From Lumbricus terrestris (lineage: Eukaryota > Annelida > Clitellata > Crassiclitellata > Lumbricidae): DNA of 64,000 nucleotides. The position numbers were made by a program, and so were the translations under genes. Below are positions 24,100 to 36,278 of the stretch, piece by piece. The stretch spans positions 65,970,182 to 66,034,181 of the forward strand of contig OX457038.1 of NCBI GenBank assembly GCA_949752735.1. The letters are read 5' to 3'. Each line of letters begins with the position of its first letter. The first letter of the stretch is position 1. Below the pieces are notes generated by a model. It worked only from the letters and a program-made list of their open reading frames with translations. It ran no database searches and had not been told where the DNA came from.

Positions 24100-24139
24100 G
24101 ATGGATGTGTTGGCCACAGCCGCAGACAACGACCTCTCT

Positions 24140-24172
<33 letters not shown>

Positions 24173-24680
24173 GCAGCAGCAGCAGCAGCTAGCGCAGCTG
24201 AATCGCAGCTGCTATCGACGCAGGCCGAACGCAGCTGCACTGTCAACTCCCCGCTCTCTCTCCTCTCTTCTCTCTTGCTGGCCCCGTCAGCAGCAGCTGC
24301 TGATGTTGTACAAACGAAAAAACACGAAGGAAGGACGGACGGAAGGAAGGAAGCCGTATTATGGGAGTAGGCCAACCATGTGCATGAGTTCGTGGGTGTG
24401 TGTGCGTGCGCGGACGCCGTGACGCGACATGCGGTGTTTACTATATCAGCAGCAGTAGCCAGCGATAGCAGCAGCAGCAGCAGCAGTAGCAGCAGCAGCA
24501 GTAGCAGTAGCAGCAGTAGTAGCAAGTAGCAAGGTCGGTGGTAATGACGCTCGGTTTGGCCTTCTGCGTGTCATTCTGCGTTGCTGTCTCCCTTGAGGGT
24601 CCAATCAGAAGAAGATGTCATGGCGGCCGCGATGCTACTGCTGCTGATGCTGATGCGACGAGGCTAGGCGACGTACTTAC
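24100..24680. promoter_or_regulatory. Candidate promoter or 5' region: CAG-rich, GC-richer, with CCAAT box
   Basis: This patch is more GC- and CpG-rich than its surroundings. It holds two CAG/CAA tracts (about 24141-24190 and 24448-24527), a CCAATCAG box at 24601-24608 and a GTCATGGCGGCCGCGATG segment just after it. It lies between the minus-strand PLD-like gene and the plus-strand ASPP-like gene, so it could serve either or both. I see no convincing coding exon; poly-Gln, poly-Ala and poly-Leu frames here are repeat readings. The promoter call is inference only. Confidence 0.3.
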
Positions 24681-25660
24681 TTACTAATCGACTGACGATG
24701 TAGAACGTTATTCGATCGGTTTATTGATTACAACAATTGAGGTTGTTTGTTCTTAAAACTACGGTTAGTAAATTATTGCGTTAATTTTGTTCAATGCTAA
24801 GACGCTTTATAGTTGTTGACATCGTCATGCGTGTGTTGTTATTGATATGATTGTCGTCATCACGTCAGGTGTTGGTTTTGATTAAGTGGATTTATTGGGG
24901 ATTGTTTTTTCCTCTAGAAAACCCATTGCATTTTATTGCATTTTCTGTTTTGCATTATTGCATTCTCTGTTTTGTCCGCAATTTGCCAGAAGGGGTAATT
25001 AATTGCAATTCAGTAATCTGGCGTGGTTGATGTTTTGTTAATTGGCACAGGTTGTGCGCCTGGTGTGTTTTAAAGAGACACAATTCACTGATACGCTTTT
25101 AATTGGCAGAACTAGGTTATGCATGTGAGTTAAACTGTCATGGGACTCGGGATTTTTATTTAATTGGTCTTGATCAGCGTTTTAACTTGAATGAAATGTT
25201 ATATCTAGAGTGCGACTTAAATGGGGCATGAGGAGTTTTTCTAATTGATTAAAAACTTAGGTAGGCCTAACTGGTTCAGACATGACAAGTCACTTTCTTT
25301 AGTGGACAGGCCAGTGTTGTCATAGGCTGTACGGAATTCTTAGGCAGTGTGCAAAAATTTACAACACATTTGGTTGCAGTGGATTATCTTAGCATAACAG
25401 ATACAACTAAAACTATGACTTTACAGACTATCAGTGTCTTGTGACTGTGGCCTGTAACTAGACATTATTGTGCTTTCATTTGTTGGCTTTTCCCCTCATA
25501 GGTTTGTGCCGTTACTGACTGCAGAGTGCACTGCCTTTGGCTTGTCTCTGCTGTGCGGGTCCAAATACCAGTTCATCTCATGATGTTGATTGTTTGTTTC
25601 AAGCCCTTCATAGCCTTTACTTTGCCATGGCACTGCACTTAGCGTACAGGACCTTATTCT
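24681..25660. other. Non-coding stretch with a dispersed inverted repeat copy
   Basis: No exon is supported. The segment 25203-25313 is the plus-strand copy of a repeat found inverted at 29136-29243. Confidence 0.45.
25203..25313 (+). repeat. Dispersed 110-bp repeat, copy 1
   Basis: Shares TCTAGAGTG, AAATGGGRCATGAGGAGT, ACTGGTTCAGA and GTGGACAGGC in order and with similar spacing with the reverse complement of 29136-29243. Confidence 0.8.
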
Positions 25661-25666
25661 ACCAAT

Positions 25667-25840
25667 TCATTCATTCATTCATTCATTCATTCATTCATTC
25701 ATTCATTCTTTCTTTCTTTCTTTCTTTCCTCCCTTCCCTCCTTCGTTCGTTCGTTCGTTCGTCCATTCATTCATTTCAGGAATTTATATAGTGCCACTTC
25801 AAGAAATCCACTCAGAAGGGTTCCCAGTCCAACCGCGGTT
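25667..25840 (-). mobile_element. CR1-like LINE/SINE 3' tail with microsatellite
   Basis: 25781-25840 is a minus-strand copy of the shared tail (CTTCTGAGTGGATTTCTTGA, then GTGGCACTATATAAATTC). On the plus strand it is preceded by (ATTC)n, (TTTC)n and (TTCG)n tracts at about 25667-25778, the usual 3' GAATGAAT extension of these elements. Confidence 0.75.
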
Positions 25841-26216
25841 GACATTTGTAACCATACCTTGTTTACTTTACTCACTTACTGAAATATTGTAGTTTTAATA
25901 TGGTAGGCTACTTGGTCAGTTTCTATAAATTTCCCAATGGTATCCTGTTACTAGCAGATGGTTTTTGAGTCGGTTTTCCAAAAACATTCTGTTAGATTTC
26001 CGGAAAGTTCAAATACCGCGTATCAAAGTTTTCTCATGGCATGTTACTAGACTAGATGATATTTTAAAGATGGCTCTTTTACAAAACTTCCAGAGTGATC
26101 TCCACACACAGACCTGCATTTTTCACTCCTGACCACCTTAAATGGGTTTTATATGTCACTCAATATTTTTTTGGTTGTGGCTGGGTTTGGAGTGCTCCGG
26201 AGTAGGTTTCTAGAAG

Positions 26217-26925
26217 AAGGATGAATGAATGAATGAATGAATGAATACCATGACATATAATAATATTAATTTTGCTGTTCCTCTCATGATCAAAGTTCAT
26301 TCCTCTCATGATCAAATTCGTTCCTATCATGATCAAATTCGTTCCTATCATGATCAAAGTTCATTCCTCTCATGATGAAAGTTTGTTCCTCTCATGATCA
26401 AAGTTCGTTTCTCTCATGATCAAAGTTCTTTCCTCTCATGATCAAAGTTTGTTCCTCTCATGATCAAAGTTCGTTCCTATCATGATCAAAGTTCATTCCT
26501 CTCATGATCAAAGTTTGTTCCTCTCATGATCAAAGTTCGTTTCTCTCATGATCAAAGTTCATTCCTCTCATGATCAAAGTTTGTTCCTCTCATGATCAAA
26601 GTTCGTTTCTCTCATGATCAAAGTTCTTTCCTCTCATGATCAAAGTTTGTTCCTCTCATGATCAAAGTTCGTTTCTCTCATGATCAAAGTTCTTTCCTCT
26701 CATGATCAAAGTTCGTTCCTCTCATGATCAAAGTTCGTTTCTCTCATGATCAAAGTTCTTTCCTCTCATGATCAAAGTTTGTTCCTCTCAGGATCAAAGT
26801 TTGTTCCTCTCATGATCAAAGTTCGTTTCTCTCATGATCAAAGTTCTTTCCTCTCATGATCAAAGTTCGTTTCTCTCATGATCAAAGTTCGTTCCTCTCG
26901 TGATCAAAGTTCGTCCTCTTGGGTT
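26217..26925. repeat. 22-bp minisatellite with TCATGATCA core
   Basis: Starts with (GAATGAAT)n near 26217-26246. Then, from about 26275, some 30 units of TTCCTCTCATGATCAAAGTTCG follow. Variation is nearly confined to TTCG/TTTG/TTCA/TTCT after AAAG and to C/T before CTCATG. Every unit holds the palindrome TGATCA. There is no coding content. Confidence 0.96.
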
Positions 26926-29135
26926 ACGACTTCATTCTAGTTTCATAGACTATTTTTTTACTTGCAAACTACGGTTTTCAAAAGAGGGCTCCTGACTCAT
27001 TTTAACTTCTTTGAATGCTTCATGGGAAGAGAGTCTTCGAAATCAAGAAAAGATCTATGTCTTCTAAATCAAGATGGTCTCTTGTCATCTTGATATGGTT
27101 CTGAATTCAAAAGAGGTCCCAAGAGGTTGATATGGCATTTAGAACACAGTTAAATATGGAGGCGTTGGCAGCAACATGATATGCCATTGTTTTTCAAACT
27201 GATCTGTCTATGCAAACATCCTTTCATTCTAATATTCAGAAACAGTTGTTTTAAAGATATATTTGACACCAACTTAGGACTCGATATTCGAATGTGAAGT
27301 GGAGCCAACAGGTTGGATTTTCAGATTGACCTGTCATTTTGGAAGGAAATGTGTTATTGCGCACATGTGAGTGTGTATGTTTGTATGCGTGTTAGTGTAG
27401 GTGCGTGTTCGTGTATATGTGTGTTTGTGTAGGTGTGTGTTTGTTTAGGTCTGTGTGGCACACAGCTGGATATGTTTAGCTTGCTTTGTATAGCTTTGAC
27501 AGCTGGCCAAAACCTGAGTAGTTTGTAAACAGTTTTCGAATATTCATAGAGCTCTGAATTATTTCTAGAGGGCTGTATAAGGGTAAGCCTGCAGTAGGCC
27601 TACACACAGGTGCTGCATAATATTTCAAATGTTTACGGATGCTATTTGCATTAATAGGTCAAGACTGTTTGCAGCATCAATTCAATCAAGCAATAAGGAC
27701 ATATTAATATCTGTGTGTAGGGGCAAATACTGCATCCTATAGATTTGTTTCAGAGAGGATAGAGGTGGGGTTGAGGTGGGAGTTGGGGGGGGGGGGGTCG
27801 TGGTGCAACCATGCGCGGGTGCAGACTGTGATTGGATCAAGGCCTGGATGTCCAAGATCCACCCTCGTGACCTGACTGTATAATTTTATATGGGTGAGTT
27901 GTTGTAGCTGTTATGCACATGTATTAGAATATATAGTTCAGCTTTATTGCATCCTCCAACCTCTTTCTGCATAACCATGTTATGGCACCCTAGAGCCTGA
28001 ATTCGATGTGGCGCCAAAGAGTAGCATTATTATTATATATTAATTTATTTCTCTTTAAGTTTTTTTATACATCACTGCAGCCTGTAAGAGGTACTTTTAA
28101 ATATCGTGCTATATTAAGTATAGGATTTATCACCAGAATGCTGTAATAGTTAACTTGTTTGACGATAATAGTTCAGTAATTAGGCCATAATTATTATATT
28201 TCACTTGTGATTTTAATTTGTAAGTTTTTATTACCTATAGATTATTACTTCGATGCATTATAATGATGTTCTATGTCCGATTGTGCGTTTGCAGGTGGAG
28301 TAATAAAGAAAATACTTACTTATATTAATTAATTTATTTATTTTGAGAATTGATATAGCACCTTGTAAAAGAAAACTTAAATATAAACGACTGTGGACTG
28401 TGCATGCTGAAATTGTCTGACCTTTAGTGTCTGCTGTAATTGTGATGAACGAATTCATATGTGTATTTGAATGTGGCCAGAATGCTTCATATGCGCCATT
28501 TTAGTACCTGTCAAAGACAGTGCTGTAGAGTGGCAGTAAATTATTGTAATAATCTTGGGAATCATATCAAATTCTTTGCTATAACAGGCTCTATAACATG
28601 GTTAAAAGTAAGAAGAGTAAGGTAAAGCTGGAATATATACATGGGTTCTGTATTATATGCAATTTTATGCATGGATCAAATATGACAACAGGCAGCGATA
28701 AATCTTTGGTGTATAAGCCCTATGTAATAATAACAACAACAACGGTGAGGATGAAATCCTAATCGCAAGTGCACATTTTATAAGGCACTTCTTCTTCCCG
28801 TCAGACAACAATATCGACGATCGTCTATTAGAATGGTCTTCGAGATTATGGTCTCAGAATGGTCTTCAAGCGAAATACAATACCGGCTGATAATATGATA
28901 GGTCGAAACGCTCATGTCGCTGGTTTTATGGCGACCTTGTCCAGACCTGAGGCCCACAGGAAGGTCTGGTTTGGAATGACAAAGGTCACCTTCCCTCCCC
29001 CACCGTAGCCAAGCTTGGAGGAGAAGAGGGAGCTGGGGCCGCCAGACCTGTGCAGCGAAATAGGGAAGGAATGGTCATCTGACTACCGGGAAGCCTTTAG
29101 CCGAAAAGTAAGGTGGATAAGTGGCACCCTTATAT
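26926..29135. other. Non-coding stretch, nothing recognised
   Basis: About 2.2 kb of AT-rich sequence with a short GT-rich patch near 27365-27450 and a G run near 27785. No exon-like frame with splice sites was found. Confidence 0.4.
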
Positions 29136-29243
29136 TAGCCTGTCCACTGAAAATTAGATTGACTTGTACCATCTGAACCAGTTACCTGAGTTCTTATTGA
29201 TTTGAAACACTCCTCATGTCCCATTTAAAACCCACTCTAGATA
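29136..29243 (-). repeat. Dispersed 110-bp repeat, copy 2 (inverted)
   Basis: Reverse-complement partner of 25203-25313, with roughly three-quarters identity by eye. Confidence 0.8.
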
Positions 29244-29596
29244 CTCATCAAGCCTGATTGAATAGAAATCCCGAGTATACCGCGAAGTCTGGTCGAGAAT
29301 TGGGTCGCCCGATGACTGAGAAGTCTGGCCGAGGGCGAGAATGGACCATACAACCACAGGGGAGCAACCGTGTTGCATTGTGCAACAACAACAACCAAAG
29401 CGAAGGGATCTGCGGTCATATTATCCAGCTGTTATAAATAGATATCCTTACGGTTGCATGGAAGACAGTGGACCAATGGCCTGTAACGTTTACTTGTGCT
29501 TTCTGCGAGAATAGCTCTGGTAATATTGTAGAGCACGAGACAGAGACGGCTGTGTGCAGTCTTCTTGACCGACTGAATGTTAGCGGGTCTTAGTCT

Positions 29597-30600
29597 GGTG
29601 GCGGTGGTGGTGGTGGTGGGGGTGGGGGTGGTGGTGGTGGGTGATAGGTGGGGTAAGGGATGGGGTTAAGCGGTGTAGTAATCAGTGCCATGTTGTTGAT
29701 GTAGTCTGGCCGCATTTCCATCTACCACCAAGTGGGCGATGGCGATGACCCAGACTCCTGTGGATGAGTGTGTGAGGAGGAGTGTGAAGAAGGATTGTGA
29801 GGAAGGAGTTGTGAGGAAGGAGTGTGAGCAAGGATTGTGAAGAAGGAGGGAGGGATGGAGAAGCAAGGAAGAGGATGAGGAGGAGGGAGGTGTGTTTGAA
29901 AAGATCTAGGTGATGGATAGGAGTGCGGGAAGGAGAGAAACGTGGCTTTGAGAGGGAGAGGGGAGGGATGGAGGAGAGTGTGGGGAGCTGAGAAGAGTCA
30001 GAGGCGGGGAAGAGGGAGGGATAGAGGGAGTCGTGCACAAAGGATGGAAGAAGGAGGAGGAGATGGAGTGAGGAAAGGAGAAAGGATGGAAGGAGTTCTG
30101 GGTGGAGAGGGGTTGTAGTGAAGGGAAAGGAGGCCAAAGAATGGACAGATGGAGAAGTAGAGAAGCGATGGTGGTGGAGGGAACAGTGGAGGAGGCATTG
30201 AAGATGGATCCGGAACTTTGAAATCCACATGATTTCTGTTGGAGGTCAGCTGCTGGTGTCCGACTTGCAAAGCAATGAAGAGCAAACTTGTTGGCCTGCA
30301 TCAAGAATTGGTCTGTATACAGAGAACTGTTGCTGGAAGTTTTGGAAGAATGTGATGAGCTGGTCATGAGAAGAAAGAGAAGTACGAGGAGGAGGCGGAG
30401 GAAACGGAGGAGGAGGAGATGGAGGAGAGGAGGAGAAGGAGGAGGATGCGGAAGAGGAGGAGGAAGAAGAAGAAAACGAGGAGGAGGAGGAAAAGGAGAA
30501 GGAAGAGAAGGAGGAGAGGAGATGGAGGATGATGAGAAAGAAGAGACTGAGGAGGAAGAGAAGGAAGAGGATCAGAAGCAGAAGGTGCAGTCCCTTGAGC
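29597..30600. repeat. (GGT)n followed by about 830 bp polypurine strand
   Basis: GGT/GGGGGT repeats at about 29597-29645 lead into GGA/GAAGGA-rich sequence. From about 29763 to 30595 the plus strand is overwhelmingly A and G, with a pyrimidine-containing break around 30200-30370. The 153-182-residue frames (Ser/Pro/Leu-rich on minus, Arg/Glu-rich on plus) are composition artefacts. No acceptor or donor supports an exon. Confidence 0.9.
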
Positions 30601-32214
30601 TATTAACCGGAGAGGCTTGATTATGAAGTGTTAGCGATTTCAGTGTTCTTAGCCTGAGGTATGATGAGGTCTGCAGGCCAGTCCTACGCCCCCCCCATCC
30701 TTGTACGGGGATGTATTCATTGTGGCCTCACTAAGTTCGTTATGATTATATACAAATTTACATGTACGAAATATTGTTTCATTTGAATGCAACTTCAAAG
30801 TTAGATGTAAACCCACGTTGTACAACTGCGCATGGAAATGTGAGACTAATCTGTTAACATCCTGAACATTTGGTTTCGTTGATACGGATGCCTTAAGGCG
30901 GACAAATTAGCATTCTTTCGATCCTGCTATCAGTGATACGGTTTCTATGCCTTCAATGTCAGCGGCCGCACCCGGCGGCATCACCATCATCACCATCATC
31001 ATCACCACCATCGACTGCTGTTTATAATAATCCAAAAGGTCAAAGGTTGTCGTTTTTGATAATTCCGATGTGGTGCCGCATAGTGCCCGGGGTCGAGATG
31101 TGTCCGACTCCGCCTATAGTTCAGTTATCAGGACAGTATTTGGCTGAAACGAGAGGGCGAGATTCTGTCCGAGTGTTTTGATGTCTATATAGACTCCAGA
31201 CAGTTAAACATCGTTTGAAGTATTGAGTGCCGCTGACTAGTTTCTCATCAACTGGCGGTATATAAATTAATGATTACGATTACTGTGCTAACGTTTGAAG
31301 TATAGCTTTCGGCTATGCCGTTTGAAACAATTTTCTTATAAGAAGAGAAGTGGAAGCGTTTGTAACGAGGTATACTTCAGATTTGCTCTCTTCCATATAT
31401 GTAAAAAGCGATGAAAATTAAAAAAACTCGTTTTTTCGGGGAAAAAAACCCAAAAAACGACCAAAAAAACCAACACGGAAAATAATTTGCCTTAATTTGT
31501 TACATCTGAAACTTCATTTTAAGCTTAAAAATCTTGCTGATGCAATTTTTTCTTATTCTGCAAATAACACAACTTTATTATTAGGCCAAAATTAATTGGT
31601 ATAAGTAACATTAATCTACCACAGTTATTAATTGACGACCAATTCTGTAGATAAGCCTACAGTAATGTAGGTTCTGTTATTAGAAGCAAGTAATTCCCCA
31701 TGCTGGAGAGTGGCAATGGTAGTTGGTTGGACTTTAGTTCATACAGTAATGAACGCATAGGACTGTTTTCACATGATTCACATTGTTTATTCATTTGTAA
31801 TTTTAAACGTAAGCCTAATTGATGTTTTTGTGGTTTCAAAGGCAGCATATTTTCATCCTTGTCAAGTGTACCATTGTTTTAATTTGTTTAAACCAAACAC
31901 AGATTAGATTTGCACATGATTAAATTATCTTATTTTTACATTTAAATATGAAGCCCAGCATCACAACAACACTATTGTAATTAAATTTTAGTTCTATACA
32001 GGAAGTACTGAGACTGTGCAAGTGGACTTAGGTAAGTAAGTAGGCCTAAGTAAGTAGGTAAGTAAGTAAGTATTGATAGCAAAGTGGAGCTATTTTCCAA
32101 GACAGGAATAATCAGAAAAGCATACGAATGAGAAAATTATGTTCTTTGCGTTCGATCGTCAGCCTTCGGGAGAATTCCAACGTGAATATTGGGCCTATTA
32201 TCAAACAATCAATC
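30601..32214. other. Non-coding stretch
   Basis: A (CAT/CAC)n patch lies near 30980-31010 and an (AAGT)n patch near 32030-32070. No gene is recognised. Confidence 0.4.
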
Positions 32215-32425
32215 AATCAATCAATCAGAATTTATAAAGCACACTTTCAATGTATCTACTCAGAGGCGCTCCCGACCGAGGTCAAGCGAATAAAACAGTC
32301 TTCAACAGTTTGTGAAATTGAGAACAGTTTGGGAGGTGTTGCAACTGTTGCATAGTCATTTAATTTAGTCAAGGGAAGCCTATTCCAGGTTGTGGGACCA
32401 ACCACAGAGAATGAACGGCTTTGCA
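32215..32425 (-). mobile_element. CR1-like LINE 3' fragment
   Basis: The minus strand reads SRSFSVVGPTTWNRLPLT, the AFSVVGPxxWNxLPL block of the LINE C-terminus. It then reaches the shared tail (GGGAGCGCCTCTGAGTAG, 32255-32272) and a GATTGATTGATTG microsatellite. It is frame-broken between these blocks. Confidence 0.85.
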
Positions 32426-34133
32426 TTATGATTTATTATTATTATTAAGATGTCATTTATAGCTCACCTAAACAAAACAGAGGCGTGTAACAGACAAAAA
32501 TAAACAGTAAATAAATAAACAATCATAAAAAATAAAGACTAAAAAATTTGCGTGCCATGCAGTCTCATGATGTGCAATATATCTTCTAAACCCCAGAGCA
32601 CTGGATTCTCATACATGTAGTCCTAAACCGTATCTTAGTTACATGGGAATAGTGTTATCTTGTGAACTTTATGTCTTTTCTGGACAAGATATCTTTGAGA
32701 CAATGCATTCATTTCAATAGTAAGTTCAGATCGATAGTTGCTATGTGACGTCACTGGTCGCGTCGAAAATGGCAAAACATTTTCGGACACATCTTCACCA
32801 TAGTAGTAGCATACATGACATTGTCTTGATCTCGAATCACTCACGGACAAATATGTCGTTTAAGGGTTGGGTGTGTGAGGAAATGATGAGTCGCTGGTGG
32901 GCGGATGGGCGGGTCACTGGGACCCATTTAATATTATGATTGGTTTTCTACGGAGCTCGTGATGGGTGGGTGAAGTAGATTTTTGTCAATACTCCTTAGT
33001 CACTGAAAGTAGTGGAGGAGAAAGAGGCGGGACAAAACGGGAGGTAGCGGTGGCAGTGGCGGACTTTCATTTTTCAGACTTCTGTGACCCAGATACTTCA
33101 GATTGTCCGAGGTTTTGAAGTTCCAACCATTTCTGTTAGCTCTCTTCATTATCTAATGTCATTCCGAACTGAGCTTGGCATAACTATAGTATCGGGGACC
33201 TAAGTATCGTTAACGGTCAGGTCGGGTGTCGTGAGGGTCTGTTAGGGTCAGGCTAGGCGTCGTGATGGATGGTTAGGGTGATTGTCATCATTAGATACTG
33301 TCCAAAGATACTATAGGCTATGTGTCAGTTCCTGATACTAAAGTTTTGTCATAAACTTAAGACCTGTCGGTGTTACGCTTGCTTACCCTCCTCCTTGGCT
33401 GAACTTTGGTTACCATGACAGTCAACTGCTTAATAAATTACGCATCAAACAACAAACTTTATCGTCTATACAAGTTTTTTTATCTTCTGATTCCCATGAC
33501 TTTGCCGCGCTGTGTGTGTTGAAGAAGTCTCATGATTGTGCTTTAATTGCAATTGTATTATACGAGTTCACTTGAGGCCATGACCTTTTTAATTTCGACC
33601 ATGCTCCATCTGTGCTTTGTGATTTCTTTAATTACGATTTAATTTCAATTTCTATTCGATTTCAACTAGTTTATTTATCCCAAGTAGCAAAGCAACTTGA
33701 ATTCACAATACTAAAACACAATGCATAAGTATAATCTTTGTGGTTTACTAAATATTATTATTATACAATACATAATTATTAATTATAAGGGGGCAAAAAA
33801 GACCCACCCAAATGGAATTATCCCTCTCGATGGGGGGGGCTTACTACACAGATTAAATTGACGAATGTTTATTAAGCAGTAAGAGATAAACTAACTATAG
33901 TATAATATTGGTGATGGCATGGGAATCGTATGAATAACAAATAACTGCATTGGATACCTTCCATCCGCCTTAAAACAGGACAAGAAGAAGAAGAGTATGG
34001 CTAGCTAAGCCAGCCATGGGGCAGTCATGGATATTACGAAGTGTTGGCAACTTCCTCTTATCCAGTGAGTATCGGAGGGCGGATCTCGGATTTCACTTGA
34101 ACTGACCATCAATTGAAGCTAATTGTGCATTGC
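32426..34133. other. Non-coding stretch
   Basis: A perfect CRE-like TGACGTCA lies at 32746-32753, without a recognisable exon beside it. Scattered TTAGGGT units near 33240-33280 are too few to be telomeric. Confidence 0.4.
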
Positions 34134-34230
34134 TATATCGGTGCATTGCTGTATATCGGTGCATTGCTGTATATCGGTGCATTGCTGTATATCGGTGCAT
34201 TGCTGTATATCGGTGCATTGCTATATATTC
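34134..34230. repeat. 20-bp tandem repeat (about five units)
   Basis: Unit TATATCGGTGCATTGCTGTA repeated almost perfectly. Confidence 0.95.
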
Positions 34231-35274
34231 AGAAGATCGTTAGGCCTAGATTAGTTTGAATTAGATAAGATTGGACTAAAGGTCGAGACAATAGATTGAA
34301 TTATCCAACTGGCCATCTTTTGTTCCTGAGTGCTTCCTTGTATCGAGATAAGACGATGGGGATGATGATAAGGAGAATGGATACAGAGGCAGATCCAGTC
34401 TTTTGTCTTCAGCCAGTATAATGGCATGGAGGCGTACAATACCTGTGGTAATGCCAATCGCAGTGCAGTAACTTATAATAATTATGGTAATATTATTGTA
34501 AACACGGTCACAGTTGTGGCCATGTTATCGTAACAGTTATCGTAATCGTTGTGGGCTGCATATTATACGTGGATCCATTGTAACTCGGTTCTGTACGGTT
34601 GAACCAGCGAGTACTTGCATTTGGCATGGCAAACACAGCATGACGTTTATGGCATTTATATAGCGCTGTTTATAGAGTGGTTCTACTTCAATAGACCTCG
34701 TATGTACACAGCGGCAGCGGCGGCCATTTTATCATCGATATTGACCGAGTCCGCCGCAGCTGATGGCGTCTGAATAACTTCCACTGTTTTCCTCCGGGGC
34801 CCACGATGAATGACGGGCAGTTGGAGAAATTGCACTGGCTTCCTGTTTGTCACGATTGCTACCGCTGGGCGTTCTGCATCATTGAACCTTTAGACACTGA
34901 GTAAGGAGTTCAATGAAGAGCATGGCAGATTGAGTCACGCTTGCCTGGTCCGTGGCGTGTGCTTGTCTTGAACTATAACTGGATTCAATGCAGTCTCATT
35001 TCTTTCTGATGTTGATCTGCCAGGATTGATCCCAGTCAGATGTCCGATATAATGTCTGATCGAGATTGAACGCTAAGGCCATGGCTGTCTGCTTTCATCT
35101 GTTTGCCCGCTGTCTGTCTGTCTCTTGTTCTCTTTCCCTCTGTCTGTTGATCGAGATTGAACTGTAAACATCTGTTTAAGGCTTTGGTTTAATATCTGAC
35201 TGACTGTTGCTGTATCTGTTTATATCTCCTACACAATCTGCATCTCTCAGGTCTTTAGTGAACTCGCCTCCATC
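34231..35274. other. Non-coding stretch with a SINE-like fragment
   Basis: About 34780-34900 resembles 36370-36470 (ACTGGCTTCCTGTTTGTCACG versus GCTGGCTTCCTGCTTGTCGCG), a diverged copy of the same dispersed repeat. A tail-like TTTATATAGCGCT lies near 34655. Confidence 0.45.
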
Positions 35275-35275
35275 T

Positions 35276-35700
35276 CATTCATTCATTCATTCATTCATTC
35301 CGAAAACTTATATAGCGCCCCTTCAAAAAGCCTACTCAGAGGCGCTCCCAGTCCAACCGCAGCTAAAAAGATAGGTCTTGAGCAACTTGTAGAAAGCAGG
35401 CAAATTATTCCGAGATAGTAGGCGTAGTGCAAGCGGGAGCCCATTCCATGTGGACGGGCCAACAACCGAGAAGGCTTGACGCTGTCTGGTAGCAGAGCGG
35501 GTTCGAGGGACCAGCAGCTCCCCATTGGCCGAAGAGCGCAAAGTTCTACGGGAGACTACAACAGAGACAGGGCGATAGAGATCAGATAAGTAGGAAGGAG
35601 CACTACCAATTAAGGACCGCCAAACAAGTGCTGCTATCCTGTACGAGATGCGCTGCGAGACTGGAAGCCAGTACAGATCATCACGCATGTAGGCAGAAAT
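35276..35700 (-). mobile_element. CR1-like LINE 3' end, best-preserved copy
   Basis: A 5'-truncated element with an open frame of about 120 residues. It reads DDLYWLPVSQRISYRIAALV, APSYLSDLYRPVSV, RTLRSSANGELLVPRTRS, QAFSVVGPSTWNGLPLAL and [20 protein letters not shown], then stop. These are the usual final blocks of CR1/Rex-type LINE ORF2. The last codons and stop (AGCGCCTCTGAGTAG) are the tail motif seen on many other copies. A CTTTTTGAAGGGGCGCTATA stretch and (GAAT)n end the element. Confidence 0.93.
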
Positions 35701-35875
35701 GCTGTATGACTGTCCGTGTCTGTCTGTTGTCTGTCTGTTGCTAACCCTGTCTTTCGCACTGTCTGTATCTCTCACATACATGTGCATCTTTGCCCGTCTT
35801 TCGTTTGACTGCTTTTCATTTCTTTGTTTCTTTTTCCTTTGTCTTCTTTTTTGCGATTTGAATCAGATCTTCGAA

Positions 35876-35970
35876 GTCTCGTTTGGTTGTTGGTCAATTG
35901 ATAAGCATGCTCGACTGCCAGACTCGAGATCTGCAGTTCAAATCGTCTGGACAGAAATTTGTTTTGACAG
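35876..35970 (+). mobile_element. tRNA-derived SINE head (probable)
   Basis: GGTCAATTGATAAGCATGCTC resembles an A-box region and GCAGTTCAAATCGTC a B box, at tRNA-like spacing. The 3' extent is unclear. Confidence 0.5.
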
Positions 35971-36278
35971 TTCTGTTGCTCCAATACCCCCAACAAACAC
36001 AGCCATAAAACGAGTTATATTGATCGAGAAAGCACAATGTGCACTCGTTGTCATTTGGGAATGTGGTGGGTTGGGGGGCAGCACTGGCCCCCATGGGTCG
36101 CAGATAACGCTGAACGCACCGGGTATTGATCAGAACGGAACACAGAATTATTCTCTGATGCCATGCAATCAAGTGAAGTTCGTGTAAAGATAGAGAAAGA
36201 TAAAGACAGTAAGAGATCACCTAGAAGAATGCTGTATGACTCTGTTTGTCTGTCCCTTAATCTGCAGTCTCAAGGCAG

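Noticed and set aside
24101..24422. Poly-Gln or poly-Ala frames on the plus strand
   Set aside because: CAG-repeat readings. No flanking exon boundaries and no recognisable protein.
23710..24525. 271-residue minus-strand frame starting with poly-Leu
   Set aside because: The Leu run is the CAG tract read backwards, and the rest spans CTGT and CA microsatellites. There is no domain.
26275..26925. CRISPR-like or iteron-like array
   Set aside because: Head-to-tail 22-bp units without spacers in a eukaryotic intergenic region.
29682..30620. Ser/Pro/Leu-rich minus-strand and Arg/Glu-rich plus-strand frames of up to 182 residues
   Set aside because: Compositional artefacts of an 830-bp polypurine strand; every frame is low complexity.
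33180..33300. TTAGGGT-containing segment as a telomere remnant
   Set aside because: Only two or three scattered matches, not in tandem.
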